Assembly: GCF_000522985.1 (NCBI RefSeq)
Contig: NZ_CP007128.1
Span: 434,001 to 498,000, forward strand
Length of the DNA stretch: 64,000 nt
DNA from: Gemmatirosa kalamazoonensis
GTDB lineage: Bacteria > Gemmatimonadota > Gemmatimonadetes > Gemmatimonadales > Gemmatimonadaceae
Reading direction: 5' to 3'
Shown: positions 9,127 through 17,771 of the stretch, in pieces
How the letters are laid out: every line of letters begins with the position of its first letter
How positions within the stretch are numbered: position 1 is the stretch's first letter
Position numbers and translations under genes: made by a program
Notes under the pieces: model-generated
Told to the model about the DNA's origin: nothing
The model's input: only the letters and a program-made list of their open reading frames with translations
Databases searched by the model: none

Positions 9127-11579
9127 CGTCCGTCCTCCCGGCCTCGGCGCCCGAGCAGCGCACGCCACCACGGGCGCGCATCGTCCGGCGCGCCGAGGAA
9201 CGCGCGCAACAGCGCGCGCTGCGCGGGAAGCAGTTCGTCGCTGCGGCGGAGCGTGCGCAGCGCCGCGCGCCGCACGGCCCACGCGCTCGGCTCGCGTGTC
9301 GCCTCCACCTCGGCCGCGCTCGCGGCGAGCCGTCGGAGCTGCACGAGCGAGCGCAGCGCCTCGGGCGCGTCGTGCACGACGGCGGCGGCCAGCGACGACG
9401 CCGCGTCGGCGTCGGCGAGCTCACCGAGCAGCGCGAGCGCGGCGCCGAGCTTTGCGGCGCCGGCGCGCGTCGGCGGCAGCGTCGCCGCCCAACGGGCCAG
9501 TGACGGCGCCGCGGCATCGGCCGCCGCGGCATCGAGGCGGTAGTCGAGGTCCGCGAGCGCCGCACACGTCGCCGCGAGCTCGTCGAGCGCGATCGGATCG
9601 GTCGTCGCGCGTGCGAGCGACCGCGCGAGGAGCACGCGCCGCGCATCGACGTCGACGTGCGCGAGCAGCGCCGGCCACCGTCCGCCGAGTGGGGGCCCAT
9701 CGAGCGCGGCACGCCCGAGCAGCGCGCCGAGCACGGTGCCTAACGTCGCGTCGGCGGGCAGCGACTCGGCGACCGCGACGACGGCGCCGACGTCGGTGCC
9801 GTGGGCGAGCGCGCGCAGCGTCGCGGCGCCGAGCCATCCCGCGCGCTCGTCGCGCGGTGCGCTCGTGAGCGAGCGCATCGCGGCGCCCTCGTCGTGCGGG
9901 GAAAGCGCGCGCGTGTCCGCATCGTCGAGCAGCCAGCGCACCGCCTCGCCGCGCGCATCGCCGGGCGCCACGCGCGCCCAGAAGCCGAGCAGCGACTCGG
10001 CGAGCCTGCGCAGTCGGTCCGGTGTGCCAGAGTCCGAGGCTGCGCGCGCGCACGTCGCCACGGCGCGTGCCGCGACGGCGAGCGCGAGCCCCGCGGCGTC
10101 GCGGCGCGCGGGTCCGGCGAGCGTCGTCGCCAGCGCGCCGATCGCGTCGAGCGCGGCGACGGCCGCCTCGGCGTCGCCGTCGCGCGCGTGGACGAGCGCG
10201 GTCACCACGGTGCCGGTGAGCCGGGACGCGGCGCTTCCGCGCCACGGCGTCGTCCCTACCTCGTACGAGGCGTCCACGTCGGCGAGCTGCACCAGCCGCT
10301 CGCCGTCGCCGCGCCGCGCGGCCACCACGGCGACGGCCGCCCGCGCGTCGCGCGCCGCCGTGTCGCCTGCCCAGCGCAGCCGATCGCATCCGCCGAGCAC
10401 CGCATCGAGCACGCGCGACGCGACCGCGCCGTCGGCGCCGGCCTCCTCGCGCAGCAGCTCCGTCACGAGTCGCGCGCCGAGCGCGTACGCGTCGGCGCTC
10501 CGCTCGGCCAGCACGGCCACGAGCGCGGCGCCTAACGCCTCGGGCGCGAACGCGGCGAGCGTCGCGCGGGCGAGCCGCTCGCGCTCGCGCGCATCGTCGG
10601 CGCGCGCCGCCGCGCGCAGCGCCCCGGCCGCGTCGCCGCGACTGCGGGCCGTCGCGTGCGCGCCGAGACGCGCGACGCGCTCCACCTCGACGAGCAGGGC
10701 GCGCGGCTGCGGTGTCGCCGGCGCGAGGTCCTCGTACAGCGCGTGCGCGGCGAGCAGCGCGTCGCCGTCGAGCGCGAGCAGCGCGTCGGCCGCGGCGTCG
10801 GCGCGCGCGTCGGCCAGGCCGATCTCGCGCGGCAGCTCGCGCGTCCATTCGACCGTGCCCAGCTCCGCGTAGCGCCGGTCGGCGCCGGTGAGGCGCGGCA
10901 TGCTGCGAGGCGCGCGCGTGGCCGCAGTCTGGAACGTCACGAGCGTGCGGAGCGTCGGCGGGAGCAGCAGCACCACGCACTGCAGCAGCCCCACGAGCGG
11001 CGCGGCGGGCGACACCCACAGCACGCGGTCGCCGGCGAGCAGCGCGGCGAGCAGCGGCCGCAGCTCGTGCATCTCGTCCACCGCGCGCCGCGCCTCGGCC
11101 AGCCGCGCCATCTCGGCGGCCGGGGTGCTCGGCGCGAAGCGCGGCACGTCCAGCGCACGCGGCGCGTCGACACCGGCGAGCTCCTGGCGGCGCGGCATGC
11201 ACCGGAACGGATCGGCGCGCAGGGCGAGGAACGTCGCGCGGTCGATCGCCACGCTGTCGGACACGAGCGCGAGGCGCCCGCGCGCGTCGTGCAGCGTCGC
11301 GTAGCGCGTGCAGACGATCCCCCACCCCGGCACGTCGAGGCACGACAGCGCGCCGTCGATCGGCACGGTCGGGTCGCCGATGCTCACCGCGCGACAGAGC
11401 GCGTGCGCCGCCTCCGGCGTCAGGTTCGGCGAGTGCGCGACGACGGCGTACTGGTCGTCGACGAGGCCGAACACGGCGCGCGCGGTGCCGGCGAACGGGG
11501 GCGCCTCGTTCGGCCCGTTAGGCGCGCCGGGCGCGGACGGCGCGTAGTCGGGCGCTCCGGCCAGCGGGACCGTCGTCAT
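9123..11579 (-). CDS. Large GTPase-associated (GAP1-like) protein
   Basis: An 818-residue, mostly alpha-helical protein encoded between two GTPases. The N-terminal ~120 residues contain a conserved-looking block (VFGLVDDQYAVVAHSPNLT, then VPGWGIVCTRYATL) resembling the N-terminal domains of GTPase-associated GAP1 proteins. A middle region with WVSPAAPLVGLLQCVVLLLPP and LRTLVTFQT follows, then ~450 residues of Ala/Leu/Arg-rich helical repeats. It has no signal peptide and no clear transmembrane segment, so it is probably cytoplasmic. The ATG at 11579 has GGAGGT upstream; both ends overlap neighbouring genes in ATGA. The likely role is to link or regulate the two GTPases. The family name is my inference from order and pattern and needs a profile search. 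Confidence 0.65.
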   Translation of the reverse strand: MTTVPLAGAPDYAPSAPGAPNGPNEAPPFAGTARAVFGLVDDQYAVVAHSPNLTPEAAHALCRAVSIGDPTVPIDGALSCLDVPGWGIVCTRYATLHDARGRLALVSDSVAIDRATFLALRADPFRCMPRRQELAGVDAPRALDVPRFAPSTPAAEMARLAEARRAVDEMHELRPLLAALLAGDRVLWVSPAAPLVGLLQCVVLLLPPTLRTLVTFQTAATRAPRSMPRLTGADRRYAELGTVEWTRELPREIGLADARADAAADALLALDGDALLAAHALYEDLAPATPQPRALLVEVERVARLGAHATARSRGDAAGALRAAARADDARERERLARATLAAFAPEALGAALVAVLAERSADAYALGARLVTELLREEAGADGAVASRVLDAVLGGCDRLRWAGDTAARDARAAVAVVAARRGDGERLVQLADVDASYEVGTTPWRGSAASRLTGTVVTALVHARDGDAEAAVAALDAIGALATTLAGPARRDAAGLALAVAARAVATCARAASDSGTPDRLRRLAESLLGFWARVAPGDARGEAVRWLLDDADTRALSPHDEGAAMRSLTSAPRDERAGWLGAATLRALAHGTDVGAVVAVAESLPADATLGTVLGALLGRAALDGPPLGGRWPALLAHVDVDARRVLLARSLARATTDPIALDELAATCAALADLDYRLDAAAADAAAPSLARWAATLPPTRAGAAKLGAALALLGELADADAASSLAAAVVHDAPEALRSLVQLRRLAASAAEVEATREPSAWAVRRAALRTLRRSDELLPAQRALLRAFLGAPDDARPWWRALLGRRGREDGR

Positions 11580-12511
11580 GCGCTGACCTCCGGGCGGACG
11601 GCGCGCGCGACCTCGATCGTCGGTGCGGCGCTCGGATCGGGAAGCGGCGCGGCGGGGCGCGGGGCGCCGTGCTCGAGCACCCACCGCAGCGGGCGCAGCG
11701 CATTCCACGGCTCGGGGTCGCCGACGAGCACGTCGCGCCCGTCGCGCTTCTCGAGCGCGCGGCCGAGCGCGCTGATAGCGATCACGGTGTGCGTGGTGAG
11801 CGACGTCTCGAGCAGTCCCGCGCTCTCGCCGACGATCTCGCGGAGCTGCACGCGCCGGCTCTCGTCGGCGCGCAGCATCTCGTGCTCGTCCGCTTTCGTG
11901 AGGCACACCGCGACCGGGATGCGCAGCCGATTCTGCTCGTCGAGGCGCGGATCGGGGCGCCCGCCGGCGCGCGCGCGCAGGCGCAGCACGAGCGCGCCGA
12001 GCGTGCTCTGGAAGAACGACGTGTAATACGCCGCCGCATCGTCGACGGCCCGGCGTCCGTCGCCGCGCTCGGCATGACGGCCGGGATCGACGAGCAGCAC
12101 GATCCCGGCCGCGTCGAGCATCGCGTCGAGCATCTCGGGCGGCGGCGCGCCGTCGTACGTCGCGCCGGGCACGTCCCACACCGCGAGCTCGCCGAGTCGC
12201 CGCGACGGTCGCCGTGCGGCATCGTGGAAGCGAGACGCGGCGCGCGCCGGCAGGTCGTAGAGCTGGAAGCGCAGCTCGCGCGCCTCGCGGGTCTGTGCGC
12301 GCGCGTCGGGGCCGTCGCCGCGCAGCGCGCGCACCTGGCGCGTGACCCATTCCGCGGTCACGGCGTCGGCCGGCAGCACACACAGCCGCCGCTCGTCGGC
12401 GGGCTGCCGGTGGTAGAACACGAGCGTCGAGAGGTACGTCGACTTCCCCGCGCCCGTCGCGCCCCAGAGCACGATCCGGCGCGGGACGTCGGGCTGGTAC
12501 GACTCCGTCAT
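11576..12511 (-). CDS. P-loop GTPase, first gene of the double-GTPase/SEDS operon
   Basis: A 311-residue soluble GTPase. Walker A is GATGAGKST near residues 18-26, the G3-like motif is WDVPGATY and the base-recognition motif is TKAD. After the G-domain comes a short proline/alanine-rich tail (APRPAAPLPDPSAAP). I chose the ATG at 12511, which has GGAG six bases upstream; a GTG twelve bases earlier lacks a ribosome site. It overlaps the next gene in ATGA. It is the promoter-proximal member of the five-gene operon 12511-1452. Like the GTPase at 7663 it fits the DO-GTPase pattern, but it lacks a membrane helix, so the pair may act as soluble and membrane-bound partners. Confidence 0.8.
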   Translation of the reverse strand: MTESYQPDVPRRIVLWGATGAGKSTYLSTLVFYHRQPADERRLCVLPADAVTAEWVTRQVRALRGDGPDARAQTREARELRFQLYDLPARAASRFHDAARRPSRRLGELAVWDVPGATYDGAPPPEMLDAMLDAAGIVLLVDPGRHAERGDGRRAVDDAAAYYTSFFQSTLGALVLRLRARAGGRPDPRLDEQNRLRIPVAVCLTKADEHEMLRADESRRVQLREIVGESAGLLETSLTTHTVIAISALGRALEKRDGRDVLVGDPEPWNALRPLRWVLEHGAPRPAAPLPDPSAAPTIEVARAVRPEVSA

Positions 12512-12582
12512 CAGCCTCTCCACTGGAGTGACGGATTCCCTTACGGCGGTGGGCGGGCGGAAGTGCCAGTCGCGCCCGTCGG

Positions 12583-12698
12583 GACTCCACGTACGTGTTC
12601 TTGGAGGACTGAAGAAGGACCAACGACTCGTTGGTGTTCTCCTTCTTCAGTCCTCCTTCAGTCCTTCTTCAGTCCCACGGAAACTCGTCCGTGGAGTC
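12583..12698. repeat. Dispersed hairpin element, copy 1 (second copy at 38191)
   Basis: An outer stem (GACTCCAC and its complement GTGGAGTC, 12583-12590 and 12691-12698) encloses a core stem (12603-12626 with 12629-12656) made of GGACTGAAG-type units. The right arm carries extra copies of the unit. The stop codon and last ~17 codons of the symporter gene lie inside it. About 45 bases of the right arm (12630-12674) recur identically at 38259-38303. Confidence 0.85.
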
Positions 12699-13936
12699 GC
12701 CCCGCCCCTGCCCCCCACGATCGTCGCCGCCACGAGGTCGCCGGTGACGTTCGTCGTCGTGCGGAACATGTCCGGGATCGTGTCCACGCCGATGAGGATG
12801 CCGAGCCCCTCGACCGGAATGCCCGCCGCGAGCAGCACCGGCACGATCGCGATGACCGAGCCCGCGGGCACGCCGGGGATGCTGAACGTCATCACCACGA
12901 CCGTCGCGACGATCGCGAGCATGGCCTCGACGTCGAGCGTGACGCCGTAGAGGCGCGCGAGGAACAGCGCGCCGATCGTCTGCCCGACCGCGCCGCCCAC
13001 GCGGAACGTCGCCGCGGCGAGCGGCAGCAGGAACGTCGTCACCGCCTCGGGCAGCGCGAGCCGAGTGCGCGCCGTCTCGATCATCGCCGGCAACGCGGCG
13101 AGCGACGACCGCGAGCTGAACGCCACCGCCTGCGCGGGAAGCGCCGCGCGCGCGAAGCGGCCGAGCGGCACGCGCCCGAGCACGACCGCGGCGGGGTACA
13201 GCACGAGCAGCATGAACAGCGTCGTCGCCGCGGCGGTGATCACGACGTACGACGCCACCGCGCCCGCCGCCGCGGCACCCAACCGCGCGGCGAGCGGCAG
13301 CGCGAGCGCGAACACGCCGATCGGCGCCACCGCGAGCACCCACCGCACGAGCACGAGCGACGCGTCGGCCACCGCATGGAAGAAGCCGACGAGTGGCGCC
13401 CGCCGCTCCGCCGTTAGGCGCGACGCGGCGAGCGCGAACAGCAGCGTGAACACGATGAGCGGCAGCATCGCGCCGTCGGCCGCGGCTTTCACGGGATTCG
13501 GGGGCACGAGATCCACGAGCCACTGCGCGGCCGTAGGGATCTTCGTCGCGCCCTCGCGCGCGACCGCGGCCGTCGACGCGGCGCTCGCCCGCAGCGCCGA
13601 CGTCGCGGCCGGCGACAACGGCACGAGCCGCAGCAGCGGCGTGGCGACAAGCACCGCGTACACGCCGCCGACGAGCAGCGCGACGACGAACACCACGAGC
13701 GCGCGCCCTCCGATCCGTCCCACCGACCGCGTGTCCGACGACGACGCCACGCCCACCACGAGGCTCGCGACGACGAGCGGGATCACGACCATCCGGATGG
13801 CGTTGATCCACAACGTGCCGAGCGGCTCGATCGCCCCCGCCGCGCGCACGAGCGCCGGCGAGCCCACCGCGGAGACGAGGACGCCGAGCGCGAGACCGAG
13901 GACGAGCGCGACGAGCACGCGGGTCGTGAGCGACAT
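12647..13936 (-). CDS. Dicarboxylate/amino acid:cation symporter (DAACS family)
   Basis: A 429-residue inner-membrane transporter of the GltP/DctA type. Visible hallmarks are the serine-rich hairpin motif SSRSSLAALPA, the transmembrane-7-like TLFALA region preceded by PPNPVKAAADG, and the TM8 motif DTIPDMFRTTTNVTGD, whose Asp, Arg and Asn bind substrate carboxylate and cation. About eight hydrophobic helices cover the protein. It would import C4-dicarboxylates, aspartate or glutamate with sodium or protons; the substrate is not decided by the sequence. The ATG at 13936 lacks a strong ribosome site. The final ~17 residues are encoded by a dispersed hairpin element rather than by family sequence, so the natural C-terminus has been replaced or extended. 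Confidence 0.9.
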   Translation of the reverse strand: MSLTTRVLVALVLGLALGVLVSAVGSPALVRAAGAIEPLGTLWINAIRMVVIPLVVASLVVGVASSSDTRSVGRIGGRALVVFVVALLVGGVYAVLVATPLLRLVPLSPAATSALRASAASTAAVAREGATKIPTAAQWLVDLVPPNPVKAAADGAMLPLIVFTLLFALAASRLTAERRAPLVGFFHAVADASLVLVRWVLAVAPIGVFALALPLAARLGAAAAGAVASYVVITAAATTLFMLLVLYPAAVVLGRVPLGRFARAALPAQAVAFSSRSSLAALPAMIETARTRLALPEAVTTFLLPLAAATFRVGGAVGQTIGALFLARLYGVTLDVEAMLAIVATVVVMTFSIPGVPAGSVIAIVPVLLAAGIPVEGLGILIGVDTIPDMFRTTTNVTGDLVAATIVGGRGGATPRTSFRGTEEGLKED

Positions 13937-13950
13937 GGCTGTCAACTTAC

Positions 13951-14065
13951 GACCTGACAGCGGGAGTCGGGACTCGGGACTCGGGACTCGGAACTCGTCC
14001 CCCCCGAGTCCCGAGTCCCGAGTCCCGAGTCCCGAGTCCCGAGTCCCGAGTCCCGCCGTCAGGTC
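13951..14065. repeat. GGGACTC-unit hairpin 3' of the ADOP gene
   Basis: Tandem 7-base units (GGGACTC) on the left (13961-13997) face complementary CGAGTCC units on the right (14005-14056). They are bracketed by an outer stem GACCTGAC/GTCAGGTC that includes the ADOP stop codon at 14059. The left arm holds about four units and the right arm about seven, so alternative pairings are possible. The same unit reappears at 49861-50010. Confidence 0.8.
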
Positions 14066-16731
14066 TCGCGAATGACCGCCGCCGGATCCGTGCGTGCCGC
14101 GCGCATCGCCGGCACGAGCGCCGCCACCACGGCCACAGCGGCGAGCAGCACCGCCACCGCGACGAACACCGGCGGGTCGGTCGGACGCACCTCGTAGAGC
14201 AGCGACGCGAGGACGCGCCCCGACGCGTACGCCGCCGCCGCGCCGATCGCGATGCCGACGACCGTCAGCCGGAGCGACTGGCCGACCACCCACCGCACCA
14301 CGCTGCGCGGGCGCGCGCCGAGCGCGATACGCACGCTGATCTCGCGCTGCCGCTGCGCGACGCCGGTCGCGATCACGCCGTACAGCCCCACCGCGGCGAG
14401 CAGCAGCGCGGCGCCGGCGAAGATCGTGAGCATGAGCATCGAGAAGCGCGGCTGCGACACCGTGCGCGACAGCGCGTCCTCCAGCGTCTGCACCTCCGAC
14501 AGCGGCAGGTCCCGGTCGATCGCCGCGAGCTCGCGCCGCAGCGCCGGCACCACGCGCCCCGCCGGCAGCGTCGTGCGCACGATGACCCACGACGAGCTCC
14601 CGGGCGACTGATCGAACGGGAAGTACAGCGTGCCGCGCGGCTCCGTCGCGAGGCCGTCGTTGCGCACGTCGTCCACCACGCCGACGATCGTGATCCACGG
14701 CGCGTCCGACTCGCGTGGCCCCTGCTTGATGCGACGCCCCACCGCGCTCGATGCGCCGAACACCCGCCGCGCCACGCGCGCGCTCACCACCGCGACGCGC
14801 GGGTGCGACGCATCGTCGGCCGGCTCGAACGTGCGGCCCTCGAGCAGCTTCACCCGGAGCGCGCGGAAGAAGCCCGTCGACGCCAGCGTCGCGTCGAGCA
14901 GCGGCGGGTTCCCCTCGCGGAACGTCACGCCCTCGAACGTCACCGTCGTCTGCCACCCGCTGTTCACCGGGAGGTCGCTGCCTAACGCCGCCACCTCCAC
15001 GCCCGGCACCGCGGCCGCGCGCCGCAGCAGCTCGTCGAACGCGCGACGCCGCGACGCGTCGTCGGGATAGCGCGCCTTCGGCAGCTCCACGAGCCCGGCC
15101 ACGACGTGCCGCGGGTCGAATCCCGGCGCGACGCCGGTGAGCTTCGCGAAGCTGCGGAGCAGCAGCCCCGCGCCCACGAGCAGCACGAGCGCGAGCGCCA
15201 CCTCGGTCACCGTGAGCCCCGCGGCGAGCCCGCGCCGCCGGCCGGTGCCCACCGCGCCGCGCCCCGCCTCGCGCAGCGTGCCGATCGGATCGCTCCGCGC
15301 CAGCATGCGCGCCGGCACCACGCCGAACAGCAGCCCCGTGACGAGCGACACGCCGAGCGCGAACGCGAGCACCACGCCGTCCACGCGGATCGCGGAGAGC
15401 CGCGGCAGGTTCGCGGGCTCCAGCGCGAGCAGCAGCTTCACGCCGGCCCACGCGAGCGCGACGCCGAGCGCGCCGCCCAACAGCGCGAGCACCACGCTCT
15501 CCGTGAGCGCCTGCCGCACGAGCCGCCGCCGCCCCGCGCCGATCGCCGCGCGCAGCGCGAAGTCGTGCCGCCGCTCGGCCACGCGGCCGAGCATCAGGTT
15601 CGCGACGTTCGCGCAGGCGATGAGCAGCACGAGCCCGACGGCCGCCCACAGCATGCGCAGCGCGGGGCGCACGCCGCCGACGGTGATCTCCTCGAGCGAC
15701 GTGCCGGCGGCGCCGATGCCGTCCGTCTCGGGATGCTCCTTGTGGATCTGCGCCGACACGCGCGCCAGGTCGGCGTTCATCGCGTCGAGCGTGACGCCCG
15801 GCCGCAGCCGCCCGATGCCGGTGAGCCCCGGGTGGTTGCTGCGCGACGCGAAGCGCTCCTCGTGCGCGAACTGCCCGATCGGCACCCACACGTCGACGCC
15901 GCCGAAGCGGAACGACGGCGGCATCACGCCGACGATCGTGTAGCTCCGCCCGTCGAGCAGGATGGTGCGGCCGACGACGCGCTCGTCGCCGGCGAAGCGA
16001 CGCCGCCAGAACTTGTCGGTGAGCACCGCGACCGGCTCGGCCCCCGCGGCCTCGTCAGCCGGCGTGAGCGTGCGGCCATGCGCGGCGCTCACGCCGAGCA
16101 CGCGGAACATGTTCCCCGTCGTCAGCGCGCCCGAGAGGCGCTCCGGCTCGGCCACGCCGGTGAGCGTGAACGACTCGTAGCCGTTCACGGCGGCGAGGCC
16201 CGCGCCACCGCCCTCGAAGCTCCGCGTGCGCTGCTGCCAGTCGAGGAAGTCCTGATACGACACCGCGATCTGCGGCACGTCGCGCGCCGTCTGCCAGAGC
16301 AGCACGAGCCGGTCGGGATCACGGTAGCCCGGGTCGCTCAGCAGCACGCCGTTCACGACGCTGAAGATCGCGGTGTTCGCGCCGATGCCGATGGCGAGCG
16401 TGAGCACCGCGGCGGCGAGGAAGCGCGGGCGCCGTCGGAACGACCGCCACGTGTGCTTCACGTCCTGGCGCAGCACGTCGAGCGACGCGGCCCGTTGGGC
16501 GCGCGCCTCGCGCCGCTCGTCCGACGCGCGGCAATCGGCGCGCGCCGCTTCCACGTCGCCGAACTTCGCGAGCGCGGCGGCCCGCGCGCGCTCCGGCGAC
16601 ATCCCGGCCGCGACCAGCTCCTCGATCTCGGTGTCGAGGTGGAAGCGGAACTCGTCGTCGAGATCCTGCGCCGGGTTCGCGCCCCAGAAGCGGAGATAGC
16701 GTCGCCAGAGCGGCGGCTTGGGCGTGGGCAT
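14059..16731 (-). CDS. ADOP-type FtsX-like ABC permease
   Basis: An 890-residue inner-membrane protein. Residues 1-60 carry the ADOP opening (LWRRYLRFWG, then DLDDEFRFHLD). One transmembrane helix (LTLAIGIGANTAIFSVVNGVL, near residue 100) precedes a large periplasmic MacB-like domain. A central four-helix FtsX block, a second periplasmic domain and a three-helix C-terminal FtsX block follow, ending PAAVIRET. The ATG at 16731 has GGGAG about six bases upstream. It follows a PadR gene by 12 bases. ADOP proteins lack a dedicated ATPase gene and their transported substrate is unknown. The stop codon lies in the outer stem of a repeat-armed hairpin. Confidence 0.9.
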   Translation of the reverse strand: MPTPKPPLWRRYLRFWGANPAQDLDDEFRFHLDTEIEELVAAGMSPERARAAALAKFGDVEAARADCRASDERREARAQRAASLDVLRQDVKHTWRSFRRRPRFLAAAVLTLAIGIGANTAIFSVVNGVLLSDPGYRDPDRLVLLWQTARDVPQIAVSYQDFLDWQQRTRSFEGGGAGLAAVNGYESFTLTGVAEPERLSGALTTGNMFRVLGVSAAHGRTLTPADEAAGAEPVAVLTDKFWRRRFAGDERVVGRTILLDGRSYTIVGVMPPSFRFGGVDVWVPIGQFAHEERFASRSNHPGLTGIGRLRPGVTLDAMNADLARVSAQIHKEHPETDGIGAAGTSLEEITVGGVRPALRMLWAAVGLVLLIACANVANLMLGRVAERRHDFALRAAIGAGRRRLVRQALTESVVLALLGGALGVALAWAGVKLLLALEPANLPRLSAIRVDGVVLAFALGVSLVTGLLFGVVPARMLARSDPIGTLREAGRGAVGTGRRRGLAAGLTVTEVALALVLLVGAGLLLRSFAKLTGVAPGFDPRHVVAGLVELPKARYPDDASRRRAFDELLRRAAAVPGVEVAALGSDLPVNSGWQTTVTFEGVTFREGNPPLLDATLASTGFFRALRVKLLEGRTFEPADDASHPRVAVVSARVARRVFGASSAVGRRIKQGPRESDAPWITIVGVVDDVRNDGLATEPRGTLYFPFDQSPGSSSWVIVRTTLPAGRVVPALRRELAAIDRDLPLSEVQTLEDALSRTVSQPRFSMLMLTIFAGAALLLAAVGLYGVIATGVAQRQREISVRIALGARPRSVVRWVVGQSLRLTVVGIAIGAAAAYASGRVLASLLYEVRPTDPPVFVAVAVLLAAVAVVAALVPAMRAARTDPAAVIRET

Positions 16732-16743
16732 GGCGGGCTCCCG

Positions 16744-17094
16744 TTAGGCGGGTTGGGCGACGGCGCCGAGCATCTTGCCCACGGCGACCGCGTACTTCTG
16801 CCACGCCGAGACCTCGGCCCGGAGCTGCTGCCGGCCGGACGCGGTGAGGCGGTAGAACTTCGCGCGCTTTCCCCGGTCGCTGAGTCCCCACTCCGCCTCC
16901 ACCCACCCGCGCTCCTCCATGCGGTGGAGCGCGGCGTAGAGCGAGCCGTCGAGCACCTCGAACGCGCCGTCGGTGGAGCTGCGGATCAGGCGCGCGACGG
17001 CGTGGCCGTGCTGCGGGCCCCACGACAGCGCCTTGAGCACGAGCACGTCGAGCGTGCCCTGGAGGAGGCCGAGCTGGGTGGCGGTGGTCGGCAT
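16744..17094 (-). CDS. PadR-family transcriptional regulator
   Basis: A 116-residue winged-helix regulator with the PadR core LLQGTLDVLVLKALSWGPQHGHAVARLI, DGSLYAALHRMEERGWVEAEW and GKRAKFYRLT. (The first motif is quoted in overlapping pieces: LLQGTLDVLVLKAL and HGHAVARLI.) The ATG at 17094 has AGGGA seven bases upstream. It heads the unit PadR-ADOP (14059-16731). Its promoter (17121-17149) shares layout with those of the other two PadR genes, which suggests common autoregulation. Confidence 0.92.
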   Translation of the reverse strand: MPTTATQLGLLQGTLDVLVLKALSWGPQHGHAVARLIRSSTDGAFEVLDGSLYAALHRMEERGWVEAEWGLSDRGKRAKFYRLTASGRQQLRAEVSAWQKYAVAVGKMLGAVAQPA

Positions 17095-17120
17095 GCGTCA
17101 TTCCCTAGAAGTTTGAGGAC

Positions 17121-17149
17121 ACGATGCGACGCATTTCCTCGAATGTCAA
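17121..17149 (-). promoter_or_regulatory. Predicted promoter of the second PadR-ADOP unit
   Basis: On the minus strand TTGACA (17149-17144) and CATCGT (17126-17121) are 17 bases apart. A GTCCTCAAACTTCTAGGGA block follows before the start codon. The third PadR promoter has the closely similar order TTGCCG, 17 bases, TATCGT, GTCCCCC and ACTAGGGGA, so the GTCC...CTAGGG portion may hold the regulator's operator. Confidence 0.6.
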
Positions 17150-17231
17150 GGGAATGACCGTCCTGGACGCGGGCTGTCGCGGCACCGCCGCCCGGTGCAG
17201 CTTTCGGATCGCACCCGCGATCGGATCCACC

Positions 17232-17771
17232 ATGCGCATCGCCCCGCTCGACCTCGACCACGCGCCCACCGACGCCCGCGCCGCCGCGGACGACCACGCG
17301 GCCCACGTCGGACGCATCACGAACATGAAGCGTACGCTGCTCCACTCCGTGCCGGCGTTCCGCGCGCTCATGACGTGGTACGACCTCCGCGACACCGTGC
17401 GCCCGTTCCTCGGCGACCGCCTCACGACGATCTTCGCGCACGCCGTGTCGGCGGAGACCGACTGCCTGATCTGCTCCACGTTCTTCCGCCGCATCCTCAT
17501 CGACTCCGGCGAGGATCCCGACCGGCTCGCGCTCTCCGACGCGGAGGCCGAGATCGTCGCGTTCGGGCGCGCGATGGCCCGCGACCAGCACCGCGTCCCG
17601 GACGACGTGTTCGCGCCGCTCCGCGCGCGCTACACCGACGCGCAGCTCGTCGCGCTCACCGCGTTCGGCGCGCTCATGATCGCGACGAACGTCGTCAACA
17701 ACGCGCTCGGCGTGCCGCTCGACGGCTACCTCGAGCCCTACCGGCGGGAGCGCGCACATGCCGGCGCCTGA
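17232..17771 (+). CDS. AhpD-like/carboxymuconolactone decarboxylase-family protein
   Basis: A 179-residue helical protein with the AhpD-type redox motif CLIC (in SAETDCLICSTFFRR, near residues 80-83). The AhpD and CMD family includes thiol-dependent hydroperoxidases. The histidine that usually follows the CxxC is replaced by Phe/Arg, so peroxidase activity is uncertain. I use the ATG at 17232 because the frame upstream lies in the divergent PadR promoter. Its end overlaps the next gene by 14 bases, so the two are translationally coupled and may act on the same small molecule. Confidence 0.75.
   Translation: MRIAPLDLDHAPTDARAAADDHAAHVGRITNMKRTLLHSVPAFRALMTWYDLRDTVRPFLGDRLTTIFAHAVSAETDCLICSTFFRRILIDSGEDPDRLALSDAEAEIVAFGRAMARDQHRVPDDVFAPLRARYTDAQLVALTAFGALMIATNVVNNALGVPLDGYLEPYRRERAHAGA

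Noticed and set aside
9123-12623. 1166-codon minus-strand frame spanning the first GTPase and GAP1-like genes
   Set aside because: The upstream third is an out-of-frame reading of the GTPase gene; ATG 11579 with a ribosome site is the real start.
13951-14065. CRISPR-like array of GGGACTC repeats
   Set aside because: The units are only 7 bases with no spacers and the array is an inverted repeat; no cas genes are present.
12647-15889. Open frame of 1080 codons on the minus strand joining the ADOP region to the symporter
   Set aside because: Its first part is a shadow frame of the ADOP gene (Arg/Ala-rich, no family motifs); only 13936-12647 is a real gene.
15106-17157. 683-codon plus-strand frame, and similar long plus-strand frames at 28487-30553 and 53769-55250
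   Set aside because: They are antisense shadows of ADOP genes in G+C-rich DNA; the translations are Arg/His/Glu-rich low complexity and the opposite strand has clear family motifs.
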